Shown: one piece after another, positions 35,460 to 44,886 of the stretch
How the letters are laid out: each line of letters starts with the position of its first letter
Position numbering within the stretch: position 1 is the stretch's first letter
Assembly: GCA_015099395.1 (NCBI GenBank)
Contig: AP024096.1
Location: 4,650,001-4,714,000 of the forward strand
From: Ktedonobacteria bacterium brp13
GTDB taxonomy: Bacteria > Chloroflexota > Ktedonobacteria > Ktedonobacterales > Ktedonobacteraceae
Direction: 5' to 3'
Length of the DNA stretch: 64,000 bases
Notes under the pieces: model-generated
Seen by the model: the letters and a program-made list of their open reading frames with translations, nothing else
The model's database searches: none
Told to the model about the DNA's origin: nothing
Translations under genes and position numbers: made by a program

Positions 35460-37901
35460 ATGGCATTTATTTATTTTTTGAAAGGTCTTAGTAGAAAAGG
35501 ATGGACTCCACGCATGCTTCGTTTCATTCATAGATCGATAATGACAGTAAAGGCTGCAAAAATAAGAAACACCTACTTCCTTCCCTTCATACTTGCATTG
35601 TTGGTCTTCTGTTGTAGCGGGTTATTTAACACTGCTTCTGCGGCTTCTTCGACAACCCTGTATGTAGATGCTAAACTCGGCTTTAGTATCCAAGTACCTA
35701 CCAGTTGGGTTGCACATCCACATCCACCACTTCAAGCAACGCTTACTAACACGGATGTTCTTTTCACTAATGCAAACACGCCTGATACACAGGTTGAAAT
35801 CAATGTGATACGTGCCAACAACGTCGGTAAAGACTTTGGTAAAGGGCAGACTCTATTTACTATCAACAAGCATCAGGCATTTAGTGCTGATACTGCCAGT
35901 CAAAAGCAGAGCCCGATTCCCACTGCTCGACGTATTATGCTAGTTGGCAATGATTATGTTGTAGCAACCTGGCTTTCACCAGACGCAGCAAAGCACGGTA
36001 AACAACTCGAACAAATTTTAGCCAGCTATCAATCTCAAAGCAATGCAACAAATCAGTTAAAGATTGCAACAATAAATGCTGCTGCAACTGCAGCCAGTTG
36101 CTCTTCTCTCTTCACTGCTGCGTATAACGACCCATATGGTGGTATTCCTAATCCTCAAGGTTATTGGGGAACAACACAAGTTGCCCCTACTGATCCAATA
36201 TGGACTGCTCACTTCTCCTCTGGTTCCTCTGTTTGTGACAACTTTGTGAACAATACCGATATTTATGGATATAGTGGATACTATTTCCAATGTGTAGAGC
36301 TCGCAAATCGCTTCATCGGAGAACAGTGGGGACTTCCAGCAACCTATACAGACGCTGGTCAATTTTTGGATTATAGCAACGGGCAAAACAACCCTGTAGC
36401 GGGAGGAATTTATAGCGCTTCTGGTGGTACATTGCCAGCCAGTGCCTTTCAAGTTTCAACTGATGGTAGTCAAATGCCTTATCAAGATACTCTACCTTCA
36501 CACACACAAGTAAATTTTGAGCCTAGCCCTGGTGATTTGATAGTTTACCAGGATGTAAATGATACAGTCAGTTGGACATCCGGGTTATATGTGGATCCGA
36601 CGACAGGTCTGTTCACAGCAGGTCACATAGCTGTTATTGTCAATGTCACCAGTAATAGTGTTGAGGTTGCACAACAAAACTATGAGCCAAACTCCTATCT
36701 TGCGACCTTATCTATGACAAAAGGTGCGAATGGTTATCAAATTACACCACCTGACAAGTCTTACGATTCGCATCGTATTGTCCGTGGTTGGATACATCTG
36801 ACTGCTAACCCTAACAGTCCAACGCCACCGCCACCACCATCAGATCCAGTTGCACACATTAGTGTTGCAGCTAACTCAGATGGTCATTTAGAAGCCTTTG
36901 CTCGCGACACGAATGGTTACATCTGGCATAACTTCCAGACCGCACCAAATGGTCCCTGGTCTGGTTGGAGTCAGATGGAGAACAACTACGTTTTCTCTAG
37001 TGATCCTGTTGTCGGCACTAATCAAGATGGACGCTTAGAAGTCTTTGCACGTGGCACTGATTCTTCTCAGACTATCTGGCACAACTATGAAAGCGGTGGT
37101 GCCTGGTCTGGCTGGTTGCAGCTACAGGCAGGCTACAGCTTCAAAGGTACCCCTGCCGTTGCGCTTGACTCCACTGGACGCCTGGAGCTCTTTGTCCGTG
37201 GCGCAGATGGGAATATCTGGCATGACTACCAGGGTTCACCAGGTGGTTCCTGGTCTGGTTGGGGTGGTCTATCAAGCGGCTACGCTTTCTCAAGCGATCC
37301 CGCAGTGGGCACTGACCAGGATGGACGCCTGGAAGTCTTTGCTCGTGGCACTGATTCTGCTCAAACCGTCTGGCACGACTATCAGACCTCACTCAATGGT
37401 CCCTGGTCTGGCTGGTCTGCGATACAAACAGGCGTTAGCTTGACAGGTACCCCTGCCGTCGGCCTCGATTCCACTGGACGCCTGGAGATCTTTGCTCGCA
37501 GCCCCAATGGCTATATCTGGCATAATTATCAGACTTCAGCTAATGGTCCCTGGTCTACCTGGAATCAACTGGTGAGCGGCTACGTTTTCTCAGGCGATCC
37601 CGCCGTCGGCTTCGATCAAGATGGACGCATGGAAGTCTTTGCTCGTGGCTCGGGTTCTTCTGAGTCCATCTGGCACAGCTATCAGTCATCACTGAATGGT
37701 CCCTGGACGACCTGGGCCGACATACAGCCAGGTTACACCTTCCAGGGCGTTCCTGCCACCAGTAACGAACAAGATGGTCGCCTGGGGATCTTTGGCATTG
37801 GTAGTGATGGCTACATCTGGCATGACGTACAAAGTGTGCCCAACGGTGGCTTTAGTGGCTGGGTGAGATTGCAAAATAGTCAAAACGGCTTTACATTTTA
37901 G
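35460..37901 (+). CDS. Secreted CHAP-domain cell-wall hydrolase with seven-repeat lectin-like propeller
   Basis: An 813-residue exported protein. A basic N-terminus and hydrophobic segment (about 38-62) form the signal. A PsbP/LpqN-like region follows with LGFSIQVPTSW (about 65-195). A CHAP amidase domain (about 225-445) has Cys278 in YFQCVELANRF and His389 in AGHIAVIV, the expected catalytic pair. After a Pro-rich linker, seven repeats of about 48 residues (from about 455) carry DGRLEVFARG, IWHNYQ and GPWSGW motifs, as in the PLL/tectonin-like (DUF346) lectin propellers. It probably binds sugars and cuts peptidoglycan peptides outside the cell. The next gene has the same plan. Starts at later Mets (35517, 35541) are possible. 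Confidence 0.8.
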   Translation: MAFIYFLKGLSRKGWTPRMLRFIHRSIMTVKAAKIRNTYFLPFILALLVFCCSGLFNTASAASSTTLYVDAKLGFSIQVPTSWVAHPHPPLQATLTNTDVLFTNANTPDTQVEINVIRANNVGKDFGKGQTLFTINKHQAFSADTASQKQSPIPTARRIMLVGNDYVVATWLSPDAAKHGKQLEQILASYQSQSNATNQLKIATINAAATAASCSSLFTAAYNDPYGGIPNPQGYWGTTQVAPTDPIWTAHFSSGSSVCDNFVNNTDIYGYSGYYFQCVELANRFIGEQWGLPATYTDAGQFLDYSNGQNNPVAGGIYSASGGTLPASAFQVSTDGSQMPYQDTLPSHTQVNFEPSPGDLIVYQDVNDTVSWTSGLYVDPTTGLFTAGHIAVIVNVTSNSVEVAQQNYEPNSYLATLSMTKGANGYQITPPDKSYDSHRIVRGWIHLTANPNSPTPPPPPSDPVAHISVAANSDGHLEAFARDTNGYIWHNFQTAPNGPWSGWSQMENNYVFSSDPVVGTNQDGRLEVFARGTDSSQTIWHNYESGGAWSGWLQLQAGYSFKGTPAVALDSTGRLELFVRGADGNIWHDYQGSPGGSWSGWGGLSSGYAFSSDPAVGTDQDGRLEVFARGTDSAQTVWHDYQTSLNGPWSGWSAIQTGVSLTGTPAVGLDSTGRLEIFARSPNGYIWHNYQTSANGPWSTWNQLVSGYVFSGDPAVGFDQDGRMEVFARGSGSSESIWHSYQSSLNGPWTTWADIQPGYTFQGVPATSNEQDGRLGIFGIGSDGYIWHDVQSVPNGGFSGWVRLQNSQNGFTF

Positions 37902-37924
37902 TACTATTCAGTACATGTCATAGC

Positions 37925-37957
37925 GAGAAGTAGCGCTAGAAGGTTGCGCTACTTCTC
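37925..37957 (+). terminator. Terminator of the CHAP/propeller gene
   Basis: GAGAAGTAGCGC (37925-37936) pairs perfectly with GCGCTACTTCTC (37946-37957), then CTTTTCCTCTT, 24 bases after the stop. Confidence 0.85.
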
Positions 37958-38238
37958 CTTTTCCTCTTCATGAATACCAGGTCTTCTGAGATTTCGCCAA
38001 AGATGAACACTGCTCTCATGCTGATCTACGACAAGCCACTCCATCCACAAGTACTAATCTCTTCCATAAAGTCGCGTACGGCAAATATTTATTTATAATT
38101 ATATATAGATATAAGAGATGATCAGAGAAATTCTGCTTATCATCAAGTCACGAGAGATTATAGCCTTATTTAATAAATATATATTCATTTCAATATATTG
38201 GATAAAAGACTCGTGGCTTCTAAGGAGGGAATCTAAGC

Positions 38239-40518
38239 GTGCAATTTCAATTGCTGGGCCTTAAAGTAAAGCTGGGCCGTTTTCAGGTAGCATTGACCAC
38301 TCTTATCCTCTGCGCTATTGTAGCAGGCACGATTATAGCTTCCACGGCTTTGACGCATGCCTCAAACGGTTGGACGAGCTTCACCGATCCACTCTACGGT
38401 TTTTCATTGCAATATCCGAGTAGCTGGACGCTGATCCGTGAGGGCAATGGCAGCAATATTACACTATACGATCCTGTGACAACAGATACAATCAGTCCTA
38501 TTGTCACGACACAAAATGCGACACCAGCGACTATCCTTAAACAACCGTTGCCGGCAACAGCGAGAAGACAGACGATTCAGAGTGTAGCCGGTCATCAGTC
38601 TATCGATTATATTTTGCCTTATAGCATACCTAAACAGGTGTCGGCCCGTAGTGCATACGGCACACAGTCGCGTGTCGTTAGTGTGCCTGTGGCGAATATA
38701 GCTAATAGCTCGAATAGCTCTATTTATACATTCTTGCTTACACAGTGGACAAACGGCAATGGTACTATCAATACATCGGGACAGGCTGATCTGACTACGT
38801 TTGCCAGTATCGTACACACATTCTCTTTGCCGACACAGCCACTCAGAAGCAATAGCACGCTGGTCAACAGTACGACAAACTGTGGACTTGCGCGCATCTG
38901 CTGGGCAGATAATAACTGGAGCTTCACTAATTATACTGATACTGCTGCGAACGCATATTCAATCTACTGCGACGATAATGGCTATAATGTAGCCTATAGT
39001 ACAAATCCGCAGTGCATAAATGGCGGCAATGTCAGACAAGCGGCGGTACCGGCGAGCAATACGTATTTCCAGCCTAACTTTGAATGTGCCGAGTTCCTTT
39101 CGCGGGCATTAGCTCAGAATGGCTTTCTCCCTGGTCTGAATAGTGGTGGCGTCGGAGGTACCTCTCCTGCTTCAGCTTCGAGTACCTATGGGAACTATAA
39201 AGGCTATAATCTTATCAATGTTGGCACGTCAAGCGTGAAAGGACTGAGCCAATACCTGCTCAATAATAATATAGCAATCAACGTCGGAACGAATAAGGCG
39301 CAGGCACAAGCAGGTGATATCATCTTCTTCCGCGACAATACTGGTAACTATTATCATGCAGCGATTATCACTGCTGTAGCGAATGGCATAATCCTGTTTG
39401 ACGCCCATAATATCGCTCAGTATCATGGAGAACTCTTCAATACCAGCGGCTTCGATATCTATCATTTCACAACAGAACGTAGCGGTCCGGCTGTTGCCAG
39501 CAACACAGATGGACGCTTAGAAGTTCTGGCTCACGGTTCTGGTGGCACTATCTGGCATATCAACGAGACCGCGGCAAATGGTCCCTGGAGTGGTTGGAGT
39601 CCTCTACAAGCGACGATTACGGCTCAGGATACGCCTACGATCACCGCCAGTGCGGACGGACATCTGGTCGCCTTTGCACGCGGCTCTGATAGCAATATCT
39701 GGTATGGTACGCAGAACATAAGCACTGACACCTGGACGTGGAGCCCATTGCAGAGTGGTTATAACTTCCAGAGCGATCCTGCCGTCGCGAAAAATCAAGA
39801 TGGGCGACTGGAGATCGTTGCAATCGGTAGTAGTGGCAACATCTGGTATAACGTACAGCAAACGCCAAATGGTGCCTGGGTTGGTTGGCGACCGATACAT
39901 ACTGGCTATGGGTTCCAGAATAATCCGACTATCGCCTCGAATGCTGATGGGCGTCTGGAGGTCTTCGCGCACGGTTCTGATGGAAACATCTGGCATACAT
40001 ACGAGACAGCACCGAATGCTTCCAGTTCCTGGGCAAGCTGGGGCAGGGTAGCCACTGGCTATGGGTTCATAGGGAGTCCTGCTGTTGGTAAAAATGCCGA
40101 TGGACATCTGGAAATTATTGCACGTGGCACTGATAACCGGATGTGGCACAATTACCAGGGGAAGCCAAATGCCAGTTTTGTTGGCTGGAGCCGTCTACCA
40201 GGCACTCTTAACGGCTACCAGAGTGATCCTATTGTCGGGAAGAATGCTGATGGACGGCTAGAGATCTTCGCTCTTGCTAACGACGGTGACGTCTGGCATT
40301 CCTATCAGTATAGCCCAAATCACGCCTTTGGAGGGTGGGGTATCTTACAAAGTGGGTATGTGTTCGAGGATGTTCCTTCCATCGGCTACGATAAGAATGG
40401 CTGTATGGAGCTCTTCGCTATAAACAGTAATGGCAACATCTGGCACGATGTACAACACGCCCCCAGCAGCTCATGGATCGGCTGGAGCCCATTGCAGAAC
40501 GGCTACACCTTCGAATAG
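38239..40518 (+). CDS. Secreted NlpC/CHAP-like amidase with seven-repeat lectin-like propeller
   Basis: A 759-residue exported protein, paralogous in plan to its neighbour. The signal segment lies at about 16-40. The PsbP-like region has DPLYGFSLQYPSSW (about 50-200). A Cys/His amidase domain (about 215-475) has Cys283 in NFECAEFLSRAL and His373 in YYHAAIIT; its detailed sequence differs from the CHAP domain next door and is closer to amidase_6-like proteins. Seven propeller repeats follow (DGRLEVLAHG, NIWYNVQ, GPWSGWSPL). A GGAGGG box precedes the ATG. I infer a sugar-binding wall hydrolase; a role against other microbes or in the cell's own wall growth cannot be separated. Confidence 0.75.
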   Translation: MQFQLLGLKVKLGRFQVALTTLILCAIVAGTIIASTALTHASNGWTSFTDPLYGFSLQYPSSWTLIREGNGSNITLYDPVTTDTISPIVTTQNATPATILKQPLPATARRQTIQSVAGHQSIDYILPYSIPKQVSARSAYGTQSRVVSVPVANIANSSNSSIYTFLLTQWTNGNGTINTSGQADLTTFASIVHTFSLPTQPLRSNSTLVNSTTNCGLARICWADNNWSFTNYTDTAANAYSIYCDDNGYNVAYSTNPQCINGGNVRQAAVPASNTYFQPNFECAEFLSRALAQNGFLPGLNSGGVGGTSPASASSTYGNYKGYNLINVGTSSVKGLSQYLLNNNIAINVGTNKAQAQAGDIIFFRDNTGNYYHAAIITAVANGIILFDAHNIAQYHGELFNTSGFDIYHFTTERSGPAVASNTDGRLEVLAHGSGGTIWHINETAANGPWSGWSPLQATITAQDTPTITASADGHLVAFARGSDSNIWYGTQNISTDTWTWSPLQSGYNFQSDPAVAKNQDGRLEIVAIGSSGNIWYNVQQTPNGAWVGWRPIHTGYGFQNNPTIASNADGRLEVFAHGSDGNIWHTYETAPNASSSWASWGRVATGYGFIGSPAVGKNADGHLEIIARGTDNRMWHNYQGKPNASFVGWSRLPGTLNGYQSDPIVGKNADGRLEIFALANDGDVWHSYQYSPNHAFGGWGILQSGYVFEDVPSIGYDKNGCMELFAINSNGNIWHDVQHAPSSSWIGWSPLQNGYTFE

Positions 40519-40557
40519 CTTTCACGGTATCTGGCGGAAAGCATAGAGAGACACAGA

Positions 40558-40607
40558 AAAGAGAGTGGGGAGAGCAAGCAGGTAGTCTTGCTCTCCCCAC
40601 TCTCTTT
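40558..40607. terminator. Strong bidirectional terminator, 21-bp stem
   Basis: Perfect arms at 40558-40578 and 40587-40607 with an eight-base loop, A-rich before and TTTATT after. It lies between the propeller gene and convergent malate synthase. Confidence 0.9.
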
Positions 40608-40614
40608 ATTAGCT

Positions 40615-42207
40615 CTATGAGAGGTAACGATATGCGGGCAAGGTCAGGAACTCAACAAACTCTTGACTACTGATGACTTCGTCGAGGATCTCTGCGGCCG
40701 TTGTGAAGTCGCGTGGGGCCGCAACCTCGCCTAGTTTACGCAGTTCGTCGGCCATCAGTGCATGGAAGAGCTCAAGGGTAACTTTACGACCATCATCCAG
40801 AATACCGATGGGATGCTGAATCCATTGCCAGATCTGCGAACGCGCAATCTCGACGGTGGCGGCATCTTCCATCAGGTTATTGATCGGCACACAGCCATTG
40901 CCGCGCAACCAGGACTCCAGGTATTGCAGGCTGACGCTGATATTATTGCGCAGACCAGCCTCGGTAATGGTGCCTTCGGGCATCAGGAGCAGATCGTCTG
41001 CGCTGACCTGAACGTCTTCACGCTGGCGTGTAATCTGATTGGGGGTCTTCATGACCTCATCGAACTCGGCCAGCGCGATCGGCACCAGTCCAGGATGGGC
41101 AACCCAGGTACCATCGTGTCCGTCAGTCGCCTCACGATGTTTGTCGGCACGCACACGCGCGAGCGCCTCTTCGTTGGCGGCGGGATCGTTCTTGATCGGA
41201 ATCTGGGCCGCCATGCCACCTATTGCCGGCGCATTGCGGCGATGACAGGTCTTGATCGCTAGTAACGAATAGGAGCGCATAAAGTGCGTGGTCATCGTCA
41301 CCTGAGCTCTGTCTGGCAACAGGAAACGTTGATCGTTATGCAGCTTCTTGATGACACTGAAGATGTAATCCCAACGTCCGCAGTTCAGACCAGCCGAGTG
41401 CTCACGTAGCTCATAGAGGATCTCATCCATCTCGAAGGCAGCCAGGATCGTCTCGATCAGGACCGTTGCCTTGATCGATCCCTGTGGAATATCAAGTTCG
41501 CGCTGCGCTCGTACGAAGATATCATTCCAGAGGCGCGCCTCCAGATGGCTCTCCATCTTCGGGAGATAGAAGTAGGGGCCACTGCCACGATTCAGCAATT
41601 CACGAGCATTATGGAAGAAATACAGGCCAAAGTCAAAGATACCACCGGAGACCGCTTGTCCATCGATCAAAACATGCTTCTCGTTGAGGTGCCAACCACG
41701 CGGACGAACCAGCATGACAGCAGTGCTCTCGTTGAGACGGTACTGCTTCCCTTCAGGACTCGCAAAGGTAATCGTACGGCGCACGGCGTCGCGCATATTA
41801 ATCTGACCCAGTATCGTCGCATCCCAGGTCGGAGAGTGCGCATCCTCAAAGTCAGCCATGTAGACCTTCGCACCAGAGTTCAGTGCGTTAATGACCATCT
41901 TACGATCAACGGGACCCGTAATCTCAACACGGCGATCCTGTAGATCGGCCGGTAGTGCAGCAATCGTCCAGGCATCCTCACGGATATGATGGGTCGAGGA
42001 CAGGAAATGCGGCAATTCGCCCTCATCCAGCAACTTCTGCTGTTGTACACGGAGCGCCAGCAGTTCCTGACGCCGCTCCTCAAAAGCACGCGACAATACT
42101 GCGATAAAGTCCAGCGCCTCTGGAGTCAAGATCTCAGCATATTCAGGCGTAACAGTCGCTCGTACATCGATTCCCGCAGCATAGCGAGGTGTCAATTGTT
42201 CAGCCAT
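40615..42207 (-). CDS. aceB: Malate synthase A
   Basis: A 530-residue malate synthase of the A type, which joins glyoxylate and acetyl-CoA to malate in the glyoxylate bypass. Typical blocks are [66 protein letters not shown] and [12 protein letters not shown]. The catalytic base region near the C-terminus includes [20 protein letters not shown]. Length is normal for the family. No isocitrate lyase gene is adjacent. Its upstream region (42208-42600) is A/T-rich and carries no other gene. Confidence 0.95.
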   Translation of the reverse strand: MAEQLTPRYAAGIDVRATVTPEYAEILTPEALDFIAVLSRAFEERRQELLALRVQQQKLLDEGELPHFLSSTHHIREDAWTIAALPADLQDRRVEITGPVDRKMVINALNSGAKVYMADFEDAHSPTWDATILGQINMRDAVRRTITFASPEGKQYRLNESTAVMLVRPRGWHLNEKHVLIDGQAVSGGIFDFGLYFFHNARELLNRGSGPYFYLPKMESHLEARLWNDIFVRAQRELDIPQGSIKATVLIETILAAFEMDEILYELREHSAGLNCGRWDYIFSVIKKLHNDQRFLLPDRAQVTMTTHFMRSYSLLAIKTCHRRNAPAIGGMAAQIPIKNDPAANEEALARVRADKHREATDGHDGTWVAHPGLVPIALAEFDEVMKTPNQITRQREDVQVSADDLLLMPEGTITEAGLRNNISVSLQYLESWLRGNGCVPINNLMEDAATVEIARSQIWQWIQHPIGILDDGRKVTLELFHALMADELRKLGEVAAPRDFTTAAEILDEVISSQEFVEFLTLPAYRYLS

Positions 42208-42754
42208 GATAACAGCCTTTCAAATTGAACGCTAACAATAGAGATACTCACATTCAAACACATTTTCGCATATATGCTGAGATGTAGCAAACATCCGCTT
42301 TTACCACGTCCTTTCATACCTCCTTGCATACAACAACATCAGTTACGGTGCGAGCGCCCGTAAAGGCGAGAGCTACACATCAATGTGGGTAGTTTTACAG
42401 AAAACTGTCACACTTGAAAACGAAAACTCGATTAAGAAAATGAGATCGCAAGGAGTCATGAAGGAATTTAGGGGCATCAACCATACAACTCGTCTTAATA
42501 CTAGTGTATAGTAATTTTTAATATATACAACGCGATGTTAAGCCGGCACATTTCCTCTTATGATTAGTAGAATTTTTAACATTTACGGGCTACAATATCA
42601 GTGAGCAAACGTCAGTTCAAGCCTTCCGGAAATCTTAGCGCGATGCCACTTTCCACCTCGTCATTCAGCAGAGTATGCCGTACAAAAAGGTCCCTTCAAT
42701 GGGTGAATGAGTGGATACACTTTCCAGAAAAACAGCGTGAGATATGGATGTGGT
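42208..42754. other. Intergenic, no gene seen
   Basis: 547 bases between malate synthase (minus) and the 3' end of the acyltransferase (minus). A plus-strand frame at 42601-42870 overlaps the acyltransferase and has no coding character. The promoter of aceB should be within the first 200 bases. Confidence 0.5.
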
Positions 42755-44203
42755 TCACCGAAGAGGTATTGGAGATACCTCCTGGGATGATACCTTTTGC
42801 TCCACGCACTTTTCAGAAGACAACGCATCGATCAGGCCGGTCGCAATCTGCGTCTCCGCCCGTTGCTTGAGAAGTTGCTGACGGAGTCTGCTACTCAGAC
42901 GGAGGCCTGGTTTTTCGATCAGAACGTAGGTGATGAAGGAGAAAAAGACCGAAACGCCAAAAACCATCCCCACGCAAAGGCCAATCGCAACAAAGCGATT
43001 GAAGTGAGATAAACTGGGGCCCAGGTTTTTCTGGATAATCTGAAGAAATGGCACATGCCAGATATACAGGCCAAAGGAGAGCAGACCGATCCAGCGAAGA
43101 GGAGTCCACGCAAACAGACGCCTGAGCAAGCCCTCCGGACGATTGAAAAGCACCGCCAGGAGACAACAACTATAACTCACCGCAAAGATCAATTCGTTTG
43201 TCCAGGGAAAGATCTGGAACAGACGAGGCGCCACTGGCCAGACATACCCCCCAATCCAACTGGACGTACTGAGATTACGCATGGCCGCAAAGACATAGAG
43301 CACGAGCCAGCAGAGAGCGAACCAGGGACTGAATCGCTGCAAAAGGCGCAGCTGTTTTTCTTTTTGAGGGAGCGTCGTTACCTGGACATACCAAACAGCA
43401 ATCAACATACCCACAGCAAAATCTTCCAGAAACTTGCCATTTTGCCCATAGATGAGAAAAAGCAGGCTGTTGAGTATCGAACGTGACACCAGAAACGTTG
43501 CCTGTGGGTGGCTGATAAAATAGTCTCCCCAACGGCGGGTGGCCAGACCCCAGGCGACCATGACTAGCAGGCTCCCCACAACCATCCAGAAACGTCTCTC
43601 AGGATGCACCAGGCGGCTCAGCCCATACATGCCCAGAGCAATGAGTGGCAGGAGCAGATAATACTGAAACTCCACCGCCAACGTCCAGTATGGACCATCA
43701 ATTGGTTTGGAGTTAAGAAAGGTCATTGTGAATGTGAGAAAAGGCAATACATGCGTCCAGTTATGAGGACTCAGCAAGTAGGCATTATGAAACATGACAA
43801 AGAGAAAAAGAGAGAAATAGTAGAGTGGGAAGATACGCAGAATACGCCGCATGTAGAATATTTTTGCTTCCGGCCACGGTTTTTGAAACAGAAGTGCCTG
43901 GCTATAGGGAAGAAAGAGCAAAAAACCGGAAAGCACAAAAAAGAGCGTGACCCCTGAGCCGCCAGCAGTAGTGAGCGCATCCAGAAACGGCTGGCGCTGT
44001 TGATTCCAGAGGTGGAGCTGCGACGTCATAATACAAAGGTGGAAACTGAGAACGATCAGAAAGGCCAGCGCTCGCACTCCATCGAGTGACGCAACGGCGC
44101 CTTTCGGTTTCTGTTTCTGATCATCAAATTGATTGGCAAACCAGGAATGGAGTGCGTGGAACGCCAGAGAAACGCGTTGCCTTGGAGAGAAGGGGGTATC
44201 CAT
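42755..44203 (-). CDS. Acyltransferase 3 family membrane protein (OafA/YrhL type)
   Basis: A multi-pass membrane protein of about 482 residues from the Met at 44203 (MDTPFSPRQR); starts at 44224 and 44272 are also open. The family signature is clear: SLDGVRALAFLIVLSFHLC at the first helix, then GGSGVTLFFVLSGFLLFLPY and YMRRILRIFPLYYFSL. About ten helices follow, ending with ISFITYVLIEKP-like sequence. These enzymes move acyl groups, often acetyl, onto surface sugars or antibiotics. There is no partner gene to define the acceptor. It is flanked by A/T-rich intergenic DNA on both sides. Confidence 0.85.
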   Translation of the reverse strand: MDTPFSPRQRVSLAFHALHSWFANQFDDQKQKPKGAVASLDGVRALAFLIVLSFHLCIMTSQLHLWNQQRQPFLDALTTAGGSGVTLFFVLSGFLLFLPYSQALLFQKPWPEAKIFYMRRILRIFPLYYFSLFLFVMFHNAYLLSPHNWTHVLPFLTFTMTFLNSKPIDGPYWTLAVEFQYYLLLPLIALGMYGLSRLVHPERRFWMVVGSLLVMVAWGLATRRWGDYFISHPQATFLVSRSILNSLLFLIYGQNGKFLEDFAVGMLIAVWYVQVTTLPQKEKQLRLLQRFSPWFALCWLVLYVFAAMRNLSTSSWIGGYVWPVAPRLFQIFPWTNELIFAVSYSCCLLAVLFNRPEGLLRRLFAWTPLRWIGLLSFGLYIWHVPFLQIIQKNLGPSLSHFNRFVAIGLCVGMVFGVSVFFSFITYVLIEKPGLRLSSRLRQQLLKQRAETQIATGLIDALSSEKCVEQKVSSQEVSPIPLR

Positions 44204-44784
44204 CAGAAAAGGTGAACCTTTCATAAAACATACACAGCAATCTGTTTTGGCTTCGAGCTGTCTCCCGGTCACGTCTCAGATCGAGGCAAACGAACCTGCA
44301 CCCGTGAAGGACCGGAGGATGGCCAGCCTGGTAGTTGATCTACCAGTCCGAAGCCGCTTGCGCGGAGCAGAAATCGCCGAGTGTGAGTAGCGAGACCGCT
44401 GCGAGCATGCGGAGGATCCAATCACGAAGAAAAGAGAGAAGGAGTAGCACTGTAGACCTACAGAGAGCACGACAAGCATTCCTGCTTTCTAATTGTTGTA
44501 CAAGTGAAAAGATGCGCTAGTGAGCTTTTTGCTTTGCGGGTGCCCGGTAGAGCTCCTTTCGTCATGTTCATGGAGAGACCAGTTGCCCTTGAAGCTTTCT
44601 ATTTCCATTGCATCTATCCATTATTCTATCTTTACTAATGTACTTTACATATAAGTCTTTATCGCGACGAATGATAGAAATGCGGAACTTTCGATCATTA
44701 TACCTGCTGCATTTTCATAAAGTCAACAGTATAGGACCGCCAGAACCACATTTCAGAGCATTTACCAGCACTCAGATGGAAGAA

Positions 44785-44832
44785 AAAAGACCAGAGGAGA
44801 GATTGGCTTTACACTCTCTCCCCTGGTCTTTT
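44785..44832 (-). terminator. Terminator of secA
   Basis: A 17-bp stem with one mismatch (44785-44801 with 44816-44832). Read on the minus strand it ends in GGTCTTTTTTCT, 55 bases past the secA stop. The rest of 44204-44784 holds no convincing gene. Confidence 0.85.
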
Positions 44833-44886
44833 ATTACTCGCCTGACGCGGTCGCTCTGACTACGCTATGCCTCGGTAGTCAGAAAC

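Noticed and set aside
42601-42870. 89-codon plus-strand frame beside the acyltransferase
   Set aside because: It overlaps the end of the well-supported acyltransferase gene and its sequence shows no family or codon signal.
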